Shown: positions 9,372 to 21,471 of the stretch, piece after piece | Layout: each line of letters opens with the position of its first letter | Position numbering within the stretch: position 1 is the first letter of the stretch | Source: Dokdonella immobilis | Lineage (GTDB): Bacteria; Pseudomonadota; Gammaproteobacteria; Xanthomonadales; Rhodanobacteraceae | Assembly (NCBI RefSeq): GCF_900115085.1 | Contig: NZ_FOVF01000001.1 | Span: forward strand, 124,001 to 188,000 | Direction of reading: 5' to 3' | DNA: 64,000 nt | The notes under the pieces: model-generated | Seen by the model: only the letters and a program-made list of their open reading frames with translations | Database searches by the model: none | What the model was told of the DNA's origin: nothing | Made by a program: the position numbers and the translations under genes

Positions 9372-11021
9372 ACCCTTTTCCGGCATGCTTCGCGGAACCA
9401 GGAAGAATGCCCCACCCGCATCGCCGGCTTCACGGACCTTTTTCAGGTCCGGAGACTGGACGATTCCGATCTTCTGTGAACTGACGCGGACGGGCTCTAC
9501 CAGCGCACGCTCGAGTCCGGTCTGGGTCAGGATCCGGTCGTTTTCGCGCAACACCTTGAGCAGCGCCGAGGCGAACACGGAATGACCGTCGCCGGCCTGG
9601 TCCAGGACCGGGCTCAGGCCTCCCGATGACAGGACGTAGCGGGCCCGGCGGCTGAGATAGCCGCTCGGGATGCCATCCACGTATTCCGCGGGCCCGCCGG
9701 TATAGCTGCTGACCGACCCCGACAGGGCGCTGCCGAAGCAGGAGTCGGCGATGACCAGCACGCTGCGCGCCTTGAACATGGCGAGGAATTCGGCCAGCGT
9801 TTCGGTCGGCAGGGCCGGACTGCGCTCGCTCTGACGGGCGTCCAGGGGCAACCAGAAACCGCGCTGGGCCGCATTCAGGACGCCGTGCCCGGCAAAGTAG
9901 ATCAGCACGTTGTCGTCGGGGCCGATCTTGGTCGACAACTGCACGATGCCGCCGACGATCGAGGAAAAATCCGCATCCAGCAACGTGGTCGTCTCGAAGC
10001 CGTAACGCTTCTCGAGTACGTCGGCGATCGCCCTGGCATCGCTGATCGGCGTCTTCAGCGGATCGTAGCTGATGTAGTTCTGCACGCCGATGATCAAGGC
10101 GTGGTACTTGCCGAACTTTACGCCTTTGGCCGCAACCGGTGCGGCCGTGCCCGCGGAAACGAGCGGGGCCGGAACGCTGCGCGTCTGGGCCAGGCCGCCG
10201 CTCTGGTCTCCTGGCGGTTTGTCGGAAGCCTCGGCGAGCTTCCTGTCGGCCTCGGCACGCTGGGTCATGGCGTCCTTGAGCGATCGCTCGAGCGCGGCCA
10301 TCTTCTTCTGGTCGCGCTGCTGGCTGGCGTTGGCCGACTGCAATGCCGCCACCTCGCCCTGCAGGCGCTTGACCTGGGAATCCGCTTCGGCGCGTTGCAT
10401 GGCCAGCTCGCTGCGCAGCTGGGCATTGCGACGTTCGACCTCGGCCACTCGCGAGTTGGCCTCGTCAGCGCTGATCAGATCGTCGCCGGTAATGCCCATC
10501 GCTTCGCGATAGAGGTTGACCGCCGCCGTGGTATCGACCGGCATGCCGCGTCCGCTCTCCATCATCGCGGCCAGCGAGAGCTTGGCCTCGTTGGAACCGG
10601 ACCCGGCAGCCTTGCGGTACCACTTGGCCGCCTCTTCGTAGTCGGGCGCCGTATCCATGCCCTTTTCATAGATCTGGCCGACATAGAACTGGGCCGTCGC
10701 ATCACCGCCCTTGGCCTTGTCCATCCACACGGCCAGGCTCGACGTCATGCTGGCGCGATCGTATTCGGTGTATTCGCCGCCGCGCATCGCGCACAGCTGC
10801 GCGGTGGTCTTCACCGGCAGGCGCGGTCCCATGTAGGACATTGCGCCGGACCGGCGCATCTGTCCGGGCAAGAGGCAGTCGACCACCATCATGGCATCGA
10901 TCGGTTGCACGCCGGCCATGGCGCCGTTGCTGGTCACGTAGGGCTTCCAGCTTTCGGCGGCCTTGGAAGGGGATCCGGCCACCACCAGCGCGGCTGCCAG
11001 GCAGGAATGGATGATTTTCAT
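9369..11021 (-). CDS. exported caspase-like peptidase (C14 family) with Sel1-like repeats
   Basis: 550 residues from the preferred ATG at 11021, which has AGAGGA about eight bases upstream; an ATG seven codons earlier is possible. A signal peptide (residues 1 to about 22, ending SKA-A) is followed by two Sel1/TPR-like repeats (about 105-175), a Gln/Glu/Arg-rich coiled coil (about 193-263), and a caspase-fold domain (about 300-535). The catalytic pair is visible: His379 in YFAGHG and Cys428 in DSCFG. The family cleaves after basic or acidic residues depending on subgroup; specificity here cannot be read. It precedes the DUF11-autotransporter-kinase genes on the same strand but is separated from them by 524 bp. 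The stop codon lies in the inverted-repeat element. Confidence 0.88.
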   Translation of the reverse strand: MKIIHSCLAAALVVAGSPSKAAESWKPYVTSNGAMAGVQPIDAMMVVDCLLPGQMRRSGAMSYMGPRLPVKTTAQLCAMRGGEYTEYDRASMTSSLAVWMDKAKGGDATAQFYVGQIYEKGMDTAPDYEEAAKWYRKAAGSGSNEAKLSLAAMMESGRGMPVDTTAAVNLYREAMGITGDDLISADEANSRVAEVERRNAQLRSELAMQRAEADSQVKRLQGEVAALQSANASQQRDQKKMAALERSLKDAMTQRAEADRKLAEASDKPPGDQSGGLAQTRSVPAPLVSAGTAAPVAAKGVKFGKYHALIIGVQNYISYDPLKTPISDARAIADVLEKRYGFETTTLLDADFSSIVGGIVQLSTKIGPDDNVLIYFAGHGVLNAAQRGFWLPLDARQSERSPALPTETLAEFLAMFKARSVLVIADSCFGSALSGSVSSYTGGPAEYVDGIPSGYLSRRARYVLSSGGLSPVLDQAGDGHSVFASALLKVLRENDRILTQTGLERALVEPVRVSSQKIGIVQSPDLKKVREAGDAGGAFFLVPRSMPEKG

Positions 11022-11357
11022 GGGCCGGTCCTCTTGATGCATGGGACGTTGCGCCTGTCCGGTCGACAGGTTCAGGACACATTAAAACGCAAACTGGCTT
11101 CGAGTGCTCGTCATTCCGACCTTGGTCGCGACAATCGCCTGAATTCACGGAAGCCTCATCGTCATGATGGCGGCAGCGGAATCGTTTGCATCGCGCGCAA
11201 GCCGTTGGCATGCAGGCCGGCGACCTCCCCGCAGGCCGACCGGAACAGCACGGGCGCCGGGTTTCCTGCTCGCACGAGTTCGCGCAAATGCTTGCCTCGA
11301 CCCCTCATGACCTACTAATTTCTGGACCCGGTGGGAATCCAGGGGACGGGAGGCGAG
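11022..11357. other. divergent intergenic region
   Basis: 336 bp between the divergently transcribed caspase-like and esterase-like genes, so it must contain promoters for both. A short inverted repeat CTGTC-N5-GACAG is at about 11056-11070, just upstream of the caspase-like gene. I see no convincing promoter boxes and no gene. Confidence 0.5.
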
Positions 11358-13031
11358 ATGTTATTGCGATGGATCGTGAATGCGCTCGCGATGGCGCCGC
11401 TGATCGCGTTCGGCCAGGTGAACAACTGCAGCGACCCCTACTGGTCCGACTCGCTGCGTTGCCGGCTGTTGAATCCGGCCGAACCGCAACCGGATCCCGC
11501 GCCACCGGCGACCGTCGCCCAACTCCGCGACTACACGCGAGTCGCCCTGCCCCTGGACCCCGAAGTCCGCTGCCTCGATGGCACCCGGCCGGTGATCTAC
11601 GTCGACCCGGCCGTCGGACCGCCGTCGAACAAGTGGCTGATCAGTTTTACCGGCGGCCCCTGGTGCTCGGCGAAGGACCTCGACCACGACGGCACGTTCG
11701 AGAATGGACAGGAATGCCTGGACTACTATGTCGACAACCTCGGCGCGTTGATGGGTACGGCGACGACCGACGCGATGAGCAATCTCCAGTCGGACGACGG
11801 TTCGGGCATCCTCGATCCGGATCCGCTCGTCAATCCGGTCCTCGCCGGCTACAACCGTGTGCGCATCTACAAGTGCGGCTTCGACCGCCACAGCGGCCGC
11901 TCCACGCATGCCGTGAGCGCCATCGCGCCGGTGCTCGGCAACATCGGCTTCACCCTCTTCAACCACGGACAGAAGATCGCGCTGGCGACGCTCGACCTGC
12001 TCGAGGGCGGCGGAGCCGGGCAGCCTGGCCTGACCTATTCGACCTGGGTCGATCAGGGCGGCAACGTCGCGACGGGCCAGGAGACCCTGCCGTCGATCGC
12101 CGACGCCGAACAGGTCGTCTTCATCGGCCATTCCGCCTCCGGTCACGGGCTCTACCAGAACGCCGACCGCTACGCGGCCCACCTGCGCGCCATGCCGGGC
12201 TTCAGTGGCGACGTGCGCGCGATCCATGACGCGCATTTCATCCACGCGCCGGAAAACGAAGCCGCGTTCGACCCGGCCCAGAATCCGAATCCCGCCCTGG
12301 ACAATACATTGTTCGACGCCCGCTACACCGGCACCACATCGGCGGTCGGAACCTACGACGCCCAGCCCTACTTCGACGGTGGGGTGGAAATCTTCGCCAG
12401 CGACTATGCCGCCTGGCTCGAGACTTCGATGAGTCCGATGTCGACGCTGGTCGACGAATCCTGCTTCGCCGCGCACCAGGCTTCGTCCGACGCTTGGAAG
12501 TGCCTCGACCGCTTCCATGTCCGTTTCCATCACGAAACGACGCCCGCGCTGATACGCGAGGACTTCCTCGACCCGAACACCGAGCACGGCAATCCACCGA
12601 TCGGATTCGTCGTGCAATGGGGACCGCTCGCGGCGCGTCCGGAGTGCGCGGATCTGGGCTTCAGTCCGTGCCCGCCCGTGCTGAGTCCGACCCAGTATGC
12701 TGCGCGCCTGCTCGTGCAGGCCGGACACTTCCTCGATGGCATCTTCACGCAATCGGAACTCGCGCTCGGCACCGACACCAGTGGTCCGATCGGCAGCGTC
12801 TACCTGTGGATGCCGGCCTGCGGATCCCATGAAGGCGCCTACAGCGACAGCCAGTACCTTGTCACGACGATGCGCAAGAACGGCGTCGACGTGACCTACC
12901 GCGGATTCATCGAGGATTTCCTGTCGGCGCCGGCGACCGGCGCGCTCGAGTCGTATGTGACCGGCCTCGAAGGGGCGCGCAGCCTGTGCGAGGGCGTGCT
13001 GTTCGCGAACGGGTTCGATCCGGTTCCCTGA
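11358..13031 (+). CDS. exported pectinacetylesterase-like serine hydrolase
   Basis: 557 residues from the ATG preceded by GGGAGGCGAG; an upstream in-frame GTG at 11331 lacks such a site. A signal peptide (hydrophobic, ending near FGQ-V) leads into a domain with FTGGPWCSAKD, resembling the GGGWC region of pectinacetylesterase/Notum-type hydrolases. The GxSxxG-like nucleophile region is IGHSASGHGLY (about residues 258-268). Eight or more cysteines fit an exported disulphide-bonded protein. The C-terminus is LFANGFDPVP, a motif shared with another exported protein in this window. The substrate is unknown; the family removes acetyl or palmitoleoyl esters. Confidence in the hydrolase class is moderate. 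Confidence 0.7.
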   Translation: MLLRWIVNALAMAPLIAFGQVNNCSDPYWSDSLRCRLLNPAEPQPDPAPPATVAQLRDYTRVALPLDPEVRCLDGTRPVIYVDPAVGPPSNKWLISFTGGPWCSAKDLDHDGTFENGQECLDYYVDNLGALMGTATTDAMSNLQSDDGSGILDPDPLVNPVLAGYNRVRIYKCGFDRHSGRSTHAVSAIAPVLGNIGFTLFNHGQKIALATLDLLEGGGAGQPGLTYSTWVDQGGNVATGQETLPSIADAEQVVFIGHSASGHGLYQNADRYAAHLRAMPGFSGDVRAIHDAHFIHAPENEAAFDPAQNPNPALDNTLFDARYTGTTSAVGTYDAQPYFDGGVEIFASDYAAWLETSMSPMSTLVDESCFAAHQASSDAWKCLDRFHVRFHHETTPALIREDFLDPNTEHGNPPIGFVVQWGPLAARPECADLGFSPCPPVLSPTQYAARLLVQAGHFLDGIFTQSELALGTDTSGPIGSVYLWMPACGSHEGAYSDSQYLVTTMRKNGVDVTYRGFIEDFLSAPATGALESYVTGLEGARSLCEGVLFANGFDPVP

Positions 13032-13099
13032 GGCGCGGCATCCGCAAGGTCGGCGGCGCGACGTCGACGCCTGATTCGCGCGCGAACGTCCGGGATACC

Positions 13100-13990
13100 T
13101 CAGTCATCGTCCCAATTGATGCCGGCAGGCATGGATCGCGCCGGCTTCGACGCATCGCCGCGCACGCAGGCCCGCGATACGGCGAGCACGTCGCGCGTCG
13201 CCGCGACGTCGTGGACCCGGATCAGCAGGGCACCGCGCTGGGCAGCGATCATCGCTGCAGCCAGTGAACCGTACAGCCGTTCGCCGACCTCGTCGCGACC
13301 GGTCAACCTGCCGATCATCGACTTGCGCGACAGGCCGGCCATGACCGGTGCGATCTCGGTGAAGCGCTCGAGTGCATTTAACAGGGCCACGTTGTTCTCG
13401 AGCGACTTGCCAAAACCGAAACCTGGATCGACGACGATGCGCTTCTTGTCGATGCCGGCAAGCTGGCAGGCAAAGACGCGATCCGACAGGAAGCGATGCA
13501 CGTCACCGACGACGTCGTCGTAGTGCGGATCGTCCTGCATCGTGCGCGGCTCGCCCTGCATGTGCATCAGGCAGACCACCGCACCGAGATCGGCCGCGGC
13601 CTCGAGTGCACCGTCGGCGCGCAACGCCCGCACATCGTTGATGAAACCGGCGCCGGCGGCGACCGCGGCACGCATGACCTCGGGCTCCGACGTGTCGATG
13701 GAAAGCGGCACGTCGGTCGAGGCGGACACGGCCTCGATGACCGGAATGACCCGGGCGATCTGCTCGGCGGCGGAAACCGCGCTGGCGCCGGGGCGGGTCG
13801 ATTCGGCGCCGAAATCCAGCATGTCCGCGCCCTCCTCGACAAGCCGCAGCGCATGGCTGACGGCCGCGGCCGGATCCAGGAACCTGCCGCCATCCGAAAA
13901 GGAATCGGGCGTCACGTTGACGATGCCGCAGATGCGCGCCTGATCGAGCACGAGTTCACGGCCCTTGCAATCCAGCACAGGAGAAAACAT
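13100..13990 (-). CDS. folP: dihydropteroate synthase
   Basis: Condenses p-aminobenzoate with dihydropterin pyrophosphate in folate synthesis (cytosolic TIM barrel; sulfonamide target). 296 residues from the ATG at 13990. Motifs seen are GIVNVTPDSFSDGGRF near the N-terminus, DFGAESTRPGA, DPGFGFGKSLENN and a C-terminal RVHDVAATRD. GGAG lies eight bases before the ATG, directly after the T-tract of a strong hairpin that follows ftsH. Longer upstream frames run through that terminator and are not credible. The ftsH-folP order is as in E. coli. No glmM follows here; the next gene is convergent. Confidence 0.95.
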   Translation of the reverse strand: MFSPVLDCKGRELVLDQARICGIVNVTPDSFSDGGRFLDPAAAVSHALRLVEEGADMLDFGAESTRPGASAVSAAEQIARVIPVIEAVSASTDVPLSIDTSEPEVMRAAVAAGAGFINDVRALRADGALEAAADLGAVVCLMHMQGEPRTMQDDPHYDDVVGDVHRFLSDRVFACQLAGIDKKRIVVDPGFGFGKSLENNVALLNALERFTEIAPVMAGLSRKSMIGRLTGRDEVGERLYGSLAAAMIAAQRGALLIRVHDVAATRDVLAVSRACVRGDASKPARSMPAGINWDDD

Positions 13991-14002
13991 GACTTGCGCT
14001 CC

Positions 14003-14034
14003 AAAAAAAGGCCGCCTTGCGGCGGCCCGTTTTA
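14003..14034 (-). terminator. intrinsic terminator between ftsH and folP
   Basis: On the minus strand GGGCCGCC, loop GCAA and GGCGGCC are followed by seven T residues. It starts 24 nt after the ftsH stop and ends about a dozen bases before the folP ATG. It could therefore limit ftsH readthrough into folP. Confidence 0.85.
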
Positions 14035-14057
14035 ACAGATTTACGCGCCGGCATTCA

Positions 14058-15995
<1,938 letters not shown>

Positions 15996-16028
15996 CTTTT
16001 TCCAGATTCCTCCAGCATTGGCCAGGGC

Positions 16029-16649
16029 TCAGAGATGCTTGCCGGTCGCCAATGCGTAGACTTCGTTGCTGCGCGCCCTGGATGCCTTGGGCTTGCGGAT
16101 GCTGACGTGCGCAAACTGGCTGCGCAAGCGCCGGATGTATTCGTCGAATCCCTGGCCCTGGAACAGCTTGACCAGGAACGCCCCGCCCTTGGCGAGGTGG
16201 GCCTCGGCAAATTCGGCGGCCAGTTCGGCCAGGGCCATCGAACGATCCTGGTCGACGGCCCCGACACCGCTCATGTTGGGGGCCATGTCGGAAAGCACAA
16301 GATCGGGCCTGTTTCCGCCAAGCAGCTCCTCGAGACGCCTGAGCACGGCATCCTCGCGAAAATCACCCAGGATGAAGTCGACCCCGCCGATACCCTGCAT
16401 CGGCAGGATGTCGAGTGCGACAATGCGTCCGCTGTCGCCGAGCCGCTCCCGCACCATCTGCGACCAGCCACCGGGTGCCGCGCCGAGATCGACCACGAAC
16501 ATGCCCGGCCTGAGCAGATGGTCGCGCTCGATCAACTCATCGAGCTTGAACACCGCGCGGGAACGCCAGCCTTCCACCTGGGCACGCTTCACGAACGGGT
16601 CGCTGAAGTGCTCCTGGAGCCAGCGGGAACTGGATTTGCTTCGCGCCAC
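16029..16649 (-). CDS. rlmE: 23S rRNA 2'-O-ribose methyltransferase RlmE (FtsJ/RrmJ)
   Basis: Methylates U2552 of 23S rRNA during 50S maturation. 206 residues from the GTG at 16649, matching the roughly 209-residue E. coli enzyme. The longer ATG start at 16760 would overlap the divergent yhbY. The K-D-K-E catalytic tetrad regions are visible: SRAVFKLDE near the N-terminus, [12 protein letters not shown] in the middle and [13 protein letters not shown] later. The SAM loop is [12 protein letters not shown]. It is upstream of ftsH in the same operon. Confidence 0.95.
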   Translation of the reverse strand: MARSKSSSRWLQEHFSDPFVKRAQVEGWRSRAVFKLDELIERDHLLRPGMFVVDLGAAPGGWSQMVRERLGDSGRIVALDILPMQGIGGVDFILGDFREDAVLRRLEELLGGNRPDLVLSDMAPNMSGVGAVDQDRSMALAELAAEFAEAHLAKGGAFLVKLFQGQGFDEYIRRLRSQFAHVSIRKPKASRARSNEVYALATGKHL

Positions 16650-16758
16650 GTCGTGTCCAAGCCGCGCCAGGCGCGTTTCCCAGCCATGATAATGCCCGCA
16701 TAATACCCCGAAAGTCGCGCATTCCTGCCGGCCACCCATCCGCATTCGGACACCGTTC

Positions 16759-17055
16759 ATGTCACTTACCTCGTTCCAGAAGCGCTACCTGCGCGGGCTT
16801 GCACATTCCCTCAACCCGGTCGTGATGCTCGGCCAGAAGGGCGTGACGCCCAGCCTGGTCAATGAATTGAGCCTGGCCCTGAACCATCACGAGCTGATAA
16901 AGGTGCGCCTGTCGGGGGGCGATCGCGAAGAGCGCGCCGCGCAAATCGACGCGCTGACCACCGATACGGGAGCCGAAGTCGTGCAGGTCGTCGGGCATAC
17001 CGCGACGCTATGGAAGCGCAACGACAAGGAACCCCGACTGCCGTTGCCCAAGTAG
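16759..17055 (+). CDS. yhbY: ribosome-assembly RNA-binding protein YhbY (CRM domain)
   Basis: 98 residues covering one CRM domain, with the characteristic [19 protein letters not shown] stretch containing the GxxG-like loop. The family associates with pre-50S particles. It is divergent from rlmE, the arrangement common in gammaproteobacteria. The start is at 16759. Confidence 0.95.
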   Translation: MSLTSFQKRYLRGLAHSLNPVVMLGQKGVTPSLVNELSLALNHHELIKVRLSGGDREERAAQIDALTTDTGAEVVQVVGHTATLWKRNDKEPRLPLPK

Positions 17056-17068
17056 GCGCGTCGGGCCC

Positions 17069-17461
17069 ATGCAACTGTCCCATGATCGAGCGGAAGGCTA
17101 CTTCTTCGTTCGCGCGACGCGCGAGCGCTCCATCGTCGTTGTAGACCGCGAGCTGCACCGCAGTTTCCTGATGGCTCCGGACCAGGTCGTCGAGGACTGG
17201 CCGGTTGCAGCCGTCGCCGATCTCGATCCGGCGAGCATGCGCAGAATTCTCGATCTCGAGCCGGAAGTGGTGGTGCTCGGTACCGGTCTGCGCCAGCGGT
17301 TTCCCGCACAGGCTGCGCTCATTCCCCTGCTGACTCTCGGCATCGGCGTCGAAGCCATGGACAATGCCGCAGCCGCCCGCACCTACAACCTGCTGGCCGG
17401 CGAAGGTCGACGCGTCGTCGCCGCCTTCATCCTGCCTGGCCGGCCTCAGCCGCCGACCTGA
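17069..17461 (+). CDS. Mth938-like domain protein
   Basis: 130 residues of the Mth938/NDUFAF3-like fold, recognised from [17 protein letters not shown] and [24 protein letters not shown]. Function is unestablished in bacteria; relatives assist respiratory complex I assembly in mitochondria. It begins 13 bp after yhbY, so it is probably co-transcribed. Its last 16 bp overlap the 3' end of rpoS on the other strand. Confidence 0.88.
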   Translation: MQLSHDRAEGYFFVRATRERSIVVVDRELHRSFLMAPDQVVEDWPVAAVADLDPASMRRILDLEPEVVVLGTGLRQRFPAQAALIPLLTLGIGVEAMDNAAAARTYNLLAGEGRRVVAAFILPGRPQPPT

Positions 17462-18351
17462 TCCTGCTGGGACAGGCAACGCAAGCGTTTGAGTGCCTCT
17501 TCCTGTATCTGGCGCACACGCTCGCGCGATACGCCGAGGTCGGTCGCGATCTCGGCCAGGGAATGGACCGGCTCACCGTTGAGGCCGAACCGGCGCTCGA
17601 GAACCAGGCGCTGGCGTGGCTTGAGCGCCGACAGCCAGTCCTCGAGTTGGCCGCCGCCGGCGTGCTCGGGGCGCCCCTGGGTTCCGGTTTCCTCTTCGCC
17701 GATCAGATGTTCGATCATGGCTCGGTCGTCGCTGTCCGACATCGGCGCATCGAGCGAGCTGATGTGTTCGTTGACCCGGAACAACTCGGCTACATCCTGG
17801 GTGCTCTTGTCGACGGCCCTGGCGAGTTCCTCGAGGGTCGGGGCGCGGCCGAGCTGAGCCGTGATCTCGCGATTGGCGCGAAGCACCTGGGCCAGCTCGC
17901 GCAGGACGTGCACGGGAATGCGCACGGTCCGCCCCTGATTTGAAAGGGCCTGCTGGACGCCGTGCCGGATCCACCACATCGCGTAGGTCGAAAAGCGCAG
18001 ACGTCGCTGTGGCTCGAATTTCTCGACCGCGCGAATAAGGCCGATGTTGCCTTCCTCGATCAGGTCCATCAGCGGCACGCCGCGGCCCACGTAGCCCCTG
18101 GCCACGGTCACCACGAGACGCAGATTGGCCTCGATCATGCCGCGTCGTGCCTCACTGTCGCCGGCCTGCACGCGCTCGGCGAGCGCCCACTCCTGTTCCG
18201 CGGCAAGCAGGGGAATCAGGCCGATTTCGTTGAGATAGGCGCCGGTGGAACTGCGGACTTCCTCGTCCGCAGGCTCGATGGCGTCGAGCAGTTCGAGCAC
18301 TTCCTCGACCTCGGGCTCGGAGACGGGCCCCGACGACGGAGCGGCGCTCAT
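17446..18351 (-). CDS. rpoS: RNA polymerase sigma factor RpoS
   Basis: Stationary-phase/general stress sigma-70 family factor. 301 residues from the ATG at 18351; the open frame continues upstream into nlpD in another frame. Region 1.2 starts at [11 protein letters not shown], region 2 contains [28 protein letters not shown] and [10 protein letters not shown], and region 4 has the helix-turn-helix [21 protein letters not shown]. Its position immediately after nlpD is the conserved order, and in other gammaproteobacteria rpoS is also transcribed from promoters within nlpD. Confidence 0.94.
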   Translation of the reverse strand: MSAAPSSGPVSEPEVEEVLELLDAIEPADEEVRSSTGAYLNEIGLIPLLAAEQEWALAERVQAGDSEARRGMIEANLRLVVTVARGYVGRGVPLMDLIEEGNIGLIRAVEKFEPQRRLRFSTYAMWWIRHGVQQALSNQGRTVRIPVHVLRELAQVLRANREITAQLGRAPTLEELARAVDKSTQDVAELFRVNEHISSLDAPMSDSDDRAMIEHLIGEEETGTQGRPEHAGGGQLEDWLSALKPRQRLVLERRFGLNGEPVHSLAEIATDLGVSRERVRQIQEEALKRLRCLSQQDQVGG

Positions 18352-18439
18352 CGGCAAAGCCTGGACCGCGCGGGATTGCAATGAAACAGCAAGCACCGTT
18401 CGCCCGAAGATGAAGACAACCGCCGGCTGCTTCGGGCAG

Positions 18440-19351
18440 TCATCGCGATGGCAGGTAGGCCAGCGGATCGACGGGCTTGCCGTTCCTGCGGATTTCGAAA
18501 TGCAACATGTCCCTGCTCGCGCTCGACGAACCCATTTCGGCGATCTGCTGGCCAACCTTGATGCGATCGCCCTCCTGGACCAGGCGGCGCCGGTTGTGGC
18601 CGTATGCGGACAGCATCGTGCTGTTGTGCTTGATGATGATGAGTTCGCCGTAGCCGATCAGGCCGTTGCCGCTGTACACGACCACGCCGTCGGCGGCCGC
18701 CCGTACCGGATCCCCCGACTTGCCGGTGATGTTGATGCCCTGTCGGGTCGGGTCGCCGGGAACGAAGCCGCCATCGCGTGGACCGTCGGCAGGCCAGCGC
18801 CAGACCATGCCGGCGCTCGGCACCGCATTGACGGCCTCGCTTGCCGGTGGCGGCACCGATGGCGCGGGCCGCGAGGAAACACTGGCAGACTCGGTCGCAA
18901 CCGCTGTCGCCGGCACGGTCGCTGACCCGCCGCCCGATCGCAGCGGCGGCGTGGACGACCTGGTTGCGGATTGCGCCCGGGATTCCCGCGCTGGCTTGCT
19001 GACTGACGCTACGGCAGGTTTGCGGCCAGCTCGCGCTCGCCGGTCCAGCCGGATGACCTGATCGACATAGATCGTATAGGGCGGGTCGATGCCGTTGGCG
19101 CTGGCCAAGTCGCGATAGTCGAGCCCGTTGCGGAAGGCGATGCTGTAGAGCGTGTCACCACGCCGCACCCGGTAGCTACCGGCCGCCAGCCGCGACGCGC
19201 TGGGGCCCGTGACGTGGCCGCGGCGCGAGTGGCCGCCGATGCTGCGATCCTCGACCGGAGCGGGCGGCGTCGAGGCGCAGCCTGCAAGGATCAGCACGGA
19301 GCCCGCAAAACACACCCGGACAATTGTCTTTATTCTTATGATATCAATCAC
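18440..19351 (-). CDS. nlpD: NlpD-like lipoprotein (LysM + degenerate M23)
   Basis: 303 residues. The lipobox LAGC is near residue 24, with a LysM domain ([14 protein letters not shown]) at about 57-100, a Pro/Ser/Arg-rich linker, and a C-terminal LytM/M23 domain. In that domain the zinc ligands are replaced ([13 protein letters not shown] and MLHFEIR), as in E. coli NlpD, which activates the amidase AmiC rather than cutting peptidoglycan itself. The start is GTG at 19351, one base after the stop of the VTT-domain gene. The DNA around this start is conspicuously AT-rich. Confidence 0.93.
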   Translation of the reverse strand: MIDIIRIKTIVRVCFAGSVLILAGCASTPPAPVEDRSIGGHSRRGHVTGPSASRLAAGSYRVRRGDTLYSIAFRNGLDYRDLASANGIDPPYTIYVDQVIRLDRRARAGRKPAVASVSKPARESRAQSATRSSTPPLRSGGGSATVPATAVATESASVSSRPAPSVPPPASEAVNAVPSAGMVWRWPADGPRDGGFVPGDPTRQGINITGKSGDPVRAAADGVVVYSGNGLIGYGELIIIKHNSTMLSAYGHNRRRLVQEGDRIKVGQQIAEMGSSSASRDMLHFEIRRNGKPVDPLAYLPSR

Positions 19352-19957
19352 TTAGCGTACAAATTTGAAATACAGTATGGCTATGGCCAACACCGCGAGC
19401 AGGCCCCAGCCGATCCATTCGATCCAGCGATGCAGCGCAGCCTCCGCGCGCGGCCCGGCCAGGCGAATGACCCCGGCCAGCAAGTAGACGCGCTTGCCGC
19501 GACCGACAATCATGCTCGCCACGAAGGGTAGCAGCGGCACGCCGACGATGCCTGAGGCCCAGGTGAATATCTTCAGTGGAATCGGCAGGAAACCGGCGGC
19601 GACGAGAATCCAGAATGCGGCCCACGGACTGTGCGCGGCGATCTCGCTCAACTCGGCGACCTGACGGTCGATGCGTTCCATCCAGCCGAGCGACTCGAAC
19701 AGGGGCCTCGCCCAGGCAAATGCGTAGTGCCCGAGCGCATAGCCGACGAGGGCGCCGATCACCGAAAAGACGAGGCTGATCGAGGCCAGCCGGGCCCATC
19801 GTCGCGGACGCGCCAGCACCATCGGACCGAGCATCACTTCCGGCATGACCGGAAAGATGATCGCCTCGACGAAACTCAGGCCTGCCAGCAGGGGCTCGGC
19901 GCGCGGATGCACCGACCATTGCAGGGCCTTTTCGTAGAGTGGCTTGAACAGCTTCAT
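19352..19957 (-). CDS. VTT-domain (DedA-like, YqaA family) membrane protein
   Basis: 201 residues from the ATG at 19957; a GTG at 19993 would overlap pcm. The VTT/SNARE-associated signature is FPVMPEVMLGPMVLA in the N-terminal part, with GYALGHYAF and FLPIPLKIFTWASGIVG further on. Four to five membrane segments are likely. Relatives act in lipid carrier or phospholipid flipping. The pcm-this gene-nlpD-rpoS order is typical of xanthomonads. Confidence 0.88.
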   Translation of the reverse strand: MKLFKPLYEKALQWSVHPRAEPLLAGLSFVEAIIFPVMPEVMLGPMVLARPRRWARLASISLVFSVIGALVGYALGHYAFAWARPLFESLGWMERIDRQVAELSEIAAHSPWAAFWILVAAGFLPIPLKIFTWASGIVGVPLLPFVASMIVGRGKRVYLLAGVIRLAGPRAEAALHRWIEWIGWGLLAVLAIAILYFKFVR

Positions 19958-19982
19958 TCGCGGGCCACCGCGATTTCGGGGT

Positions 19983-20660
19983 TCAAGCGACACCGCCGAG
20001 CAAGGGAACGAAGCTCACCGGCGCCAGCGTCTCGCGTTGCCACCCTTCGGCTCCAGCCCGTACCCGCAAAAGCTCCTGGCGACCCGGCGGACCGACCGGC
20101 GCGACCAGGACGCCCGCGGGCGCGAGTTGGCCGAGCAGCGCGTCTTCGAGCTCGGCACCCGCGGCGGTGACCATGATCGCATCGAACGGCGCCTCGTCCG
20201 GCCAGCCGAGCCGACCATCGTCGTGTCGCGAGCGGATGTTGCCCAGGCCGAGCTTGCGGAATCGCCGGCGCGCATTGCGCAGAAGCTCATCGATGCGTTC
20301 GACCGTATAGACCTGCTCGACCAGCGAGGCCAGCACGGCGCACTGGTAACCGGACCCGGTACCGACTTCGAGGACGCGTCGCGGCAGTGCATGTTCGATC
20401 AGCACTTCGGTCATGCGCGCAACGACGTAGGGCTGCGAAATGGTCTGCCCCTGTCCGATCGGCAGCGCAGTGTCTTCGTAGGCGCGCGTGGCCAGCGCCT
20501 CGTCGATGAACAGGTGCCGCGGCAACTGGCGAAGAACGTCGAGCACGCGACGGTCGCGAATGCCCTCGGCGACGAGTCGCTCGATCAGTCGGTCGCGCGC
20601 GCGTTGCGAAGTCATGCCGAGACCGCGTGCCTCGGGCAATTGGCGGGCAAAGCGGCTCAA
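19983..20660 (-). CDS. pcm: protein-L-isoaspartate O-methyltransferase
   Basis: Repairs isoaspartyl residues in aged proteins using SAM. 225 residues. The family N-terminal region [33 protein letters not shown] is followed by SAM motif [16 protein letters not shown]. The start is TTG at 20660, supported by GGAG eight bases upstream; internal ATGs would trim about 15 residues. It follows surE by 37 bp, the conserved surE-pcm pair. Confidence 0.95.
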   Translation of the reverse strand: MSRFARQLPEARGLGMTSQRARDRLIERLVAEGIRDRRVLDVLRQLPRHLFIDEALATRAYEDTALPIGQGQTISQPYVVARMTEVLIEHALPRRVLEVGTGSGYQCAVLASLVEQVYTVERIDELLRNARRRFRKLGLGNIRSRHDDGRLGWPDEAPFDAIMVTAAGAELEDALLGQLAPAGVLVAPVGPPGRQELLRVRAGAEGWQRETLAPVSFVPLLGGVA

Positions 20661-20697
20661 GCGAAGCTCTCCGGGAAGGGGGGGATGGACAGTCGAT

Positions 20698-21471
20698 TCA
20701 TGCGGCGTGGCTTTCCATGCTCAACGAACCCACCCAGCCGCCGACTTTTTCGAGGGCCTGGTAACGGGTCAGGTCGACGTGGATCGGGGTGATCGATACA
20801 TAGCCTTCGCGGACGGCGAGAAAGTCCGTGCCGGGGCCATCGTCCTCGGCCTCGCCCGGTGGACCGATCCAGTACATCGGCCGCCCGCGCGGGTCATCCT
20901 GCTTGATGCAGCCGGCCGCGCGATGGCGGCGGCCGAGCCGTGCCACCGAGAATCCGCGGATCTCGGACCAGGGCAGGTCCGGCACATTGACGTTGAGGAT
21001 CGTGTCCGCGGGTAACGGGTCGACCAGCAGCTTGCGCATGAGCTGCATGACGGCCATGGCCGCCGAATCGTAGTGCACGCCCTTGTGGTCGACCGTCACC
21101 AGCGAGACCGCAATCGCGGGCAATCCGAGGAAACGCCCCTCCATGGCTGCCGACACGGTGCCCGAATAGATCACGTCGTCGCCGAGGTTGGCCGCCGAGT
21201 TGATGCCGGAAACAACGATATGGGGTTCATGTTCTAGCAGGCCGGATAGCGCCAGGTGCACGCAATCCGTCGGCGTTCCGGCCACCTGGTAACGATTCTC
21301 CCCGAGCCGCTTGACGCGAATCGGCTGATCGAGGGTCAACGAGTTGCTGGCCCCGGACCGGTCGCGGTCGGGAGCCACCACGACGACCTCGCCGACGGCG
21401 GCCAGATGCCTGGCCAGTACCAGTATGCCCGGTGCGTCGACGCCATCGTCGTTGCTGACCAGAACGCGCAT
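20698..21471 (-). CDS. surE: 5'/3'-nucleotidase SurE
   Basis: Metal-dependent stationary-phase survival nucleotidase acting on 5'- and 3'-nucleotides and polyphosphate. 257 residues from the ATG at 21471, with AGGA eight bases upstream. The N-terminal metal site SNDDG and later [36 protein letters not shown] and NVNVPDLP are all family-typical. The end ([15 protein letters not shown]) is intact. Confidence 0.96.
   Translation of the reverse strand: MRVLVSNDDGVDAPGILVLARHLAAVGEVVVVAPDRDRSGASNSLTLDQPIRVKRLGENRYQVAGTPTDCVHLALSGLLEHEPHIVVSGINSAANLGDDVIYSGTVSAAMEGRFLGLPAIAVSLVTVDHKGVHYDSAAMAVMQLMRKLLVDPLPADTILNVNVPDLPWSEIRGFSVARLGRRHRAAGCIKQDDPRGRPMYWIGPPGEAEDDGPGTDFLAVREGYVSITPIHVDLTRYQALEKVGGWVGSLSMESHAA

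Noticed and set aside
9050-9433. A 127-codon minus-strand reading frame through the inverted-repeat element.
   Set aside because: It is Arg/His/Gln-rich, overlaps the caspase-like gene in another frame, and lies across inverted repeats. It looks like a by-product of the element's base composition.
16650-16760. An N-terminal extension of RlmE to an ATG at 16760.
   Set aside because: It would overlap the divergent yhbY start, and the family length and first motif fit the GTG at 16649.
18440-19351. The C-terminal M23 domain as an active endopeptidase.
   Set aside because: The zinc-binding histidines are replaced, as in NlpD-type amidase activators.
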